Program-made: the position numbers and the translations under genes
The notes under the pieces: generated by a model
The model's database searches: none
The model's input: the letters and a program-made list of their open reading frames with translations, nothing else
Told to the model about the DNA's origin: nothing
Part shown: piece after piece, positions 60,704 through 64,000 of the stretch
How the letters are laid out: each line of letters begins with the position of its first letter
Position numbering within the stretch: the first letter of the stretch is position 1
Source: Eutreptiella sp. 'Long Island Sound 2002'
Lineage: Eukaryota > Euglenozoa > Euglenophyceae > Eutreptiales > Eutreptiaceae
NCBI GenBank assembly: GCA_964036045.1
Contig: OZ038385.1
Span: 24,264,853-24,328,852 of the forward strand
Direction: 5' to 3'
DNA: 64,000 nt

Positions 60704-61003
60704 AGAGAGAGAGAGAGAGGGCGAGACACACACACACAGAGAGAGAGAGGCCTACTGAGCAAAAGGCTAGAGAGAGAGAGAGACCCGCAGAGCGAGAGTT
60801 AGAAACTAACCGGCACTGTGGGAGGGTGGTGGGTGCGAGCTGACCCAGATGTACAGATAGCCAAAGTACAATCAGAAGCCACCTGGAGTGGTACTGAACA
60901 GGTCTGCGCTACAGTGCAGCAAGGCAAACATTGAACCGAGTGGTGATGACCATGCGCCTGTGACACGGGGGCTTATGCGAACCCCGTATCCGTTGCCTCA
61001 TGG
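60704..61003. mobile_element. 300-bp insertion with 11-bp target-site duplication
   Basis: CCCTCGGTCCC occurs at 60693-60703 and again at 61004-61014. Removing the segment between them and one copy restores the RT reading AFPSVPLSMLTNIV. The insert starts with AG/AC microsatellite (60704-60800) and contains no open frame of note. Its size and target duplication suit a SINE or another short retroposon, with the AG-rich end as tail if it lies on the minus strand. Confidence 0.7.
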
Positions 61004-61014
61004 CCCTCGGTCCC

Positions 61015-61483
61015 TCTATCGATGCTAACCAACATCGTAAAGGAGGCAGGGGCGCCAGAAACCATCATAAGAATGCTGGGGGAAATCTACCAACATACAC
61101 CGGCCGTATTGTCCTTGCACGGACGGGACCTTCCCATACGCCCCACTCAGGGAATGAAGGAGGGTTGTCCCCTATCCCCCACACTTTTCCTCCTATACTA
61201 CGACATTCTACTGAGGGAGACCATGGAGCGATGGCCTGAGACCTACCTCTACGTCTTTGTCGGCGATATCGCGGTACGTGCACCCACAACGGAAGCACTC
61301 TTACATACCCTAGACACGCTACACGAGGTGGCACACACGATGGGGTTACGTTTCAACAAGGACAAGACTAAGGTGTATCACTGGGCCAAGAACTATAGTT
61401 TGGAACCTATCACTTGGCAACACCAACAGTACCCATGCGCCCACCCATACTCACATACCTGGGTCACCTGTTGGCCCACCCCT
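61015..61483 (+). pseudogene. LINE RT palm fragment with altered motif C
   Basis: It reads MLTNIVKEAGAPETIIRMLG, then TQGMKEGCPLSPTLF (motif B), and YVFVGDIAVRA at motif C. The expected FVDD is FVGD, with Gly at 61262-61264, so the catalytic Asp is lost. LRFNKDKTKVYHW follows as in other LINE RTs. A duplicate of the motif C segment at 61485-61541 reads FVDH instead. Confidence 0.7.
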
Positions 61484-61860
61484 CTTTGTCGACCATATCG
61501 CGGTACGTGCATCCACAACGGAAGCACTCTTACATACCTGTTTTCCAGGAAGAGCCCCCCGTAGGCCCATCGGGGGATGAGGATGGCGTTGATTATGGCC
61601 ACCTTTTCGTACCCATTTAGCGGCAGGGTTTTGTAGGCCGCTATGTCGTGGTATAGTTGTGTAGTCACCCTGTCCCAGGCTGTCTCTTGTTGTGTGGGGT
61701 GGGCCAACACGTGACCCAGGTATGTGAGTATGGGTGGGCGCACGGGTATTGTTGGTGTTGCCAAGTGATAGGTTCCAAACTATAGTTCTTGGCCCAGTGA
61801 TACACCTCAGTCTTGTCCTTGTTCACACGTAACCCCATCGTGTGTGCCACCTCGCGTAGC
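61317..61860. repeat. Inverted duplication inside the LINE
   Basis: 61317-61483 and 61692-61860 are inverted copies of about 168 bp with roughly 95 percent identity. The ~208-bp spacer carries, on the minus strand, the RT thumb sequence (LNGYEKVAIINAILIPRWAY) that should lie on the plus strand. The segment has therefore been flipped and its borders duplicated. The plus-strand reading resumes at 61861 with ALWDNILLQYLRDTPG. Confidence 0.8.
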
Positions 61861-62885
61861 CGGATGGCTCTATGGGACAATATTCTCTTACAGTACCTCA
61901 GAGACACACCCGGGATAGAACAACAAATGAACAAGTACCGTCTCACCACAGACCTGTGTCACGGGGGATTAGGTCTACGCCAGCTGTGGTGGTCCTACAT
62001 CACCCGATGGATTACACTGGGCAGCAAGAGCTACAAAACAACGGCCCAACACGACACCTCACGACAACCCAGTATAGATATATTGAGGCCGTCCGGGCCC
62101 TTGAGGGCACTGTGGGCCAACGTATCTCCCAGCCCAGACAGCACCGCCCCCTAGCGGAGGGCCGGTTCGACTCAGAGAGCTCTGAGGAGGACCAAGAAAT
62201 CAGCGTCGGAAGGACACAAGCGGCCACCAGCCGCCTGGACTACGGTTGGCTCAACCCACCCGACGAGCCATCCCCCGATGAAACCTTCGAGGTGTCTCAG
62301 GCACTACCCCCACCAGCAGCAACTCCACGGGATCACCCTACACTACACGGGCGAACCCACCACTGCACGGTGGTACACCGATGGTTCGAAACGACACGGT
62401 ACGGCATGGGGGGGGGGATTTACAACGGAAACTTCCGGGCGGCCTTCCGCGTGCACGGACCACAGCAGGTGTACCGCGCCGAGACCATCGCCTATGCCCT
62501 AGCCTCCGAGCTGGCACGGGAGGGAGACGAGGTTATCTTAGACAACCAAGGCGTTGTCAAAGCAACCCCGACGAAACGACGGGGGGCGGTCAAAGACCAA
62601 GACTACCGTGACATAGGCTACCACAATGCCCTCACGAAATGCCTCACTCTACGTTGGACCCCCGGGCATCGGAAACTAGAGCAAGCAACCACCTATTATG
62701 ACTACAAGGACACACAAGGGAACAACCACTCCAACACCCTAGCGAATATGGGCGACAACCTTCCCATGGACTCCCGACAACCTCAACCCCGTGACATTGT
62801 CCTTGTTGGACAAATCATGCCCACGTTGGACAAGGCATGGATCATGCAAGTGCGTAGACAAAAACAAACCATGGATGTACACTAG
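61861..62885 (+). pseudogene. LINE RT C-terminal region and RNase H domain
   Basis: After LLQYLRDTPGIEQQMNKYR and a connection region comes RNase H: WYTDGS (Asp at 62380-62382), YRAETIAY (Glu at 62481-62483), VILDNQ (Asp at 62541-62543), TPGHR (His at 62667) and NMGDN (Asp at 62754-62756). All four acidic catalytic positions and the His are present. A G-run at 62406-62415 separates WYTDGSKRHGTAW from the rest in a different frame, so the domain is broken by a small indel. Confidence 0.75.
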
Positions 62886-63980
62886 GTGAGCTGGATCCCC
62901 ATGAAACACCATAGACGAAACGCGTGGACCCCCTGGCTCTGGGGCCAGGTATGGTGGTGGGTATCGGCGGCCCCCTGCGAATGACGACCTGTTTTGTGTG
63001 CCCTCCACGGGCAATATCACGGGGCGTCAGTCCAATCAAGACTCGCACACCGCCCTGCCTGGAGCGAATTCCGGGACACGTGGCGCAGGTGCTGGACCGA
63101 CTGGACCCACTACGCCTGCCAATGGCAGGTCACTGCCACCAGCCACGAACGCTGCTTATGTTCCAGGTTATTGATCCCTTTATCACTCATCGACACCATA
63201 CCCCACATGGAAAGACACAAACTACGGGCCGAGGTGGGCCTCTTCCAGTTTCGGATGATCCAGGGCGTTCCGGCCCTGAGATGGAAACTAGCTGACCCCA
63301 CACCACAACAGCCCCCGTCCCCCCTGTGGTTGACCAGGTTTATCGCACAGCCCCTCCCACCACGCGAAACCGCACGGAACCTTCGCGACCAAGTAGGAGC
63401 GCCATTGCATTACCCTACCCGGAACTGAAAGCGCAAGGTGGAGACGACAGCAACAGTGACTGTAGACGCCGATCTGTGGCTGCAAGCGGCTCGCGCTGCA
63501 AACGATGGGGAGGCAATAACCTGGTTTACCAACATACATAGGTCACAAAAACAGGCGCACGAGGTTTGCACGTCAAAACTCAGACGCCTCAACAACCTGG
63601 CCCACCAGTGGGAGCACCACCTCTCACTCTACGACAAACTGGCGGTACAACACGCCCACCGTGCGTTAGATTTTCAGCGACATGCCCAAGTCACTGAAAC
63701 AACACTACACCCCGTTCGGAAATTACGCGCCATGTGCACCAAAACACCGACGGCCAAGCAAGATTACCACCTGCTGGTGACAAACTTACTGAAGGAACAC
63801 ATGGAGCCCTTCTTCAACAGGGGCGCCTCATCCAATTGGACCATGACACAGCAAAAGCATACCGACAAAAGACAACCCTCTACTCGAATGCATCCAGACA
63901 AGCACGACAGACCATATACTTCGCCAGGAAGCGGACACGGCAGCAGTGGGAACCCACCTTGTGGGAAAGTCCCGCTGTAG
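62886..63980 (+). pseudogene. LINE C-terminal region
   Basis: Two consecutive frames continue in the element's direction: 62994-63428 (Trp-rich, WRRCWTDWTHYACQW, then RWKLADPTPQQ) and 63438-63980 (WLQAARAANDGEAITW, then RRLNNLAHQWEHHL). They are separated by a single stop and a frame change near 63430. No zinc knuckle is seen. The function of this region is unknown. Confidence 0.5.
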
Positions 63981-64000
63981 CCACTACCAAAGCGACAAAA

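Larger units (their letters stand above)
59511..64000 (+). mobile_element. Rearranged APE/RT/RNase H LINE (non-LTR retrotransposon), runs off the window
   Basis: The remnants occur in LINE order: the end of an AP-type endonuclease, RT motifs, an RNase H domain and a C-terminal region. Reading frame changes and stops break the coding region many times. A 300-bp insertion splits the RT after motif A, and an inverted duplication disrupts it after motif C. The RNase H after RT is characteristic of several LINE groups, including those of plants and algae. No poly-A tail or 3' end is reached before 64000. Confidence 0.8.

Overview
The window reads as nuclear DNA of a plastid-bearing eukaryotic microbe, most likely an alga. 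Three things point there. There is a decayed, AT-rich fragment of a plastid-type RNA polymerase beta gene (rpoB) lying inside otherwise nuclear sequence. There are retroelements of eukaryotic type (an APE/RT/RNase H LINE, and a GIY-YIG plus reverse-transcriptase family resembling Penelope-like elements), together with TIR transposons, SINE-like units and huge GC-rich minisatellites. There is also one giant eukaryotic gene of the RNF213/mysterin family. I cannot name the species from the sequence.

Layout. 1-3641: a decayed copy of a GIY-YIG/RT retroelement ORF. 3642-4240: GGGCT and TG simple repeats. 4241-9897: non-coding repeat unit 1, bounded by (TG)n on both sides and holding a 103-bp and a 49-bp minisatellite. 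10252-13464: an uninterrupted 1070-codon GIY-YIG/RT gene that starts just after a (TG)n tract. 13465-14765: tRNA-like and SINE-like sequences and a direct repeat with hammerhead-like motifs. 14918-24817: unit 2, the same design with much longer arrays. 24945-31850: a patchwork of short repeats, including a 592-bp TA-flanked element nested inside a transposon terminal repeat. 31900-35010: AT-rich sequence without recognised genes. 35011-35910: the plastid rpoB fragment. 36856-38500: a 1.6-kb element with ~310-bp terminal inverted repeats. 39343-53480: the RNF213-like gene, GC-rich and without visible introns, broken by one reading-frame change near 50.4-50.5 kb. 53519-59500: short unrecognised ORFs and repeats. 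59511-64000: a rearranged LINE with endonuclease, RT and RNase H remnants, a 300-bp insertion with an 11-bp target duplication, and an internal inverted duplication.

How it fits together. Most of the window is mobile or repetitive DNA. The only long host-type gene is the RNF213 homologue, which keeps two active-looking AAA+ ATPase sites and the RZ zinc finger. I find no RING finger in it. The 0-25 kb part is an alternation of RT gene and (TG)n-bounded satellite unit, twice over in the same orientation. The only intact RT gene lacks the catalytic Asp of motif C, while its decayed relative keeps that residue and lacks the Asp of motif A.
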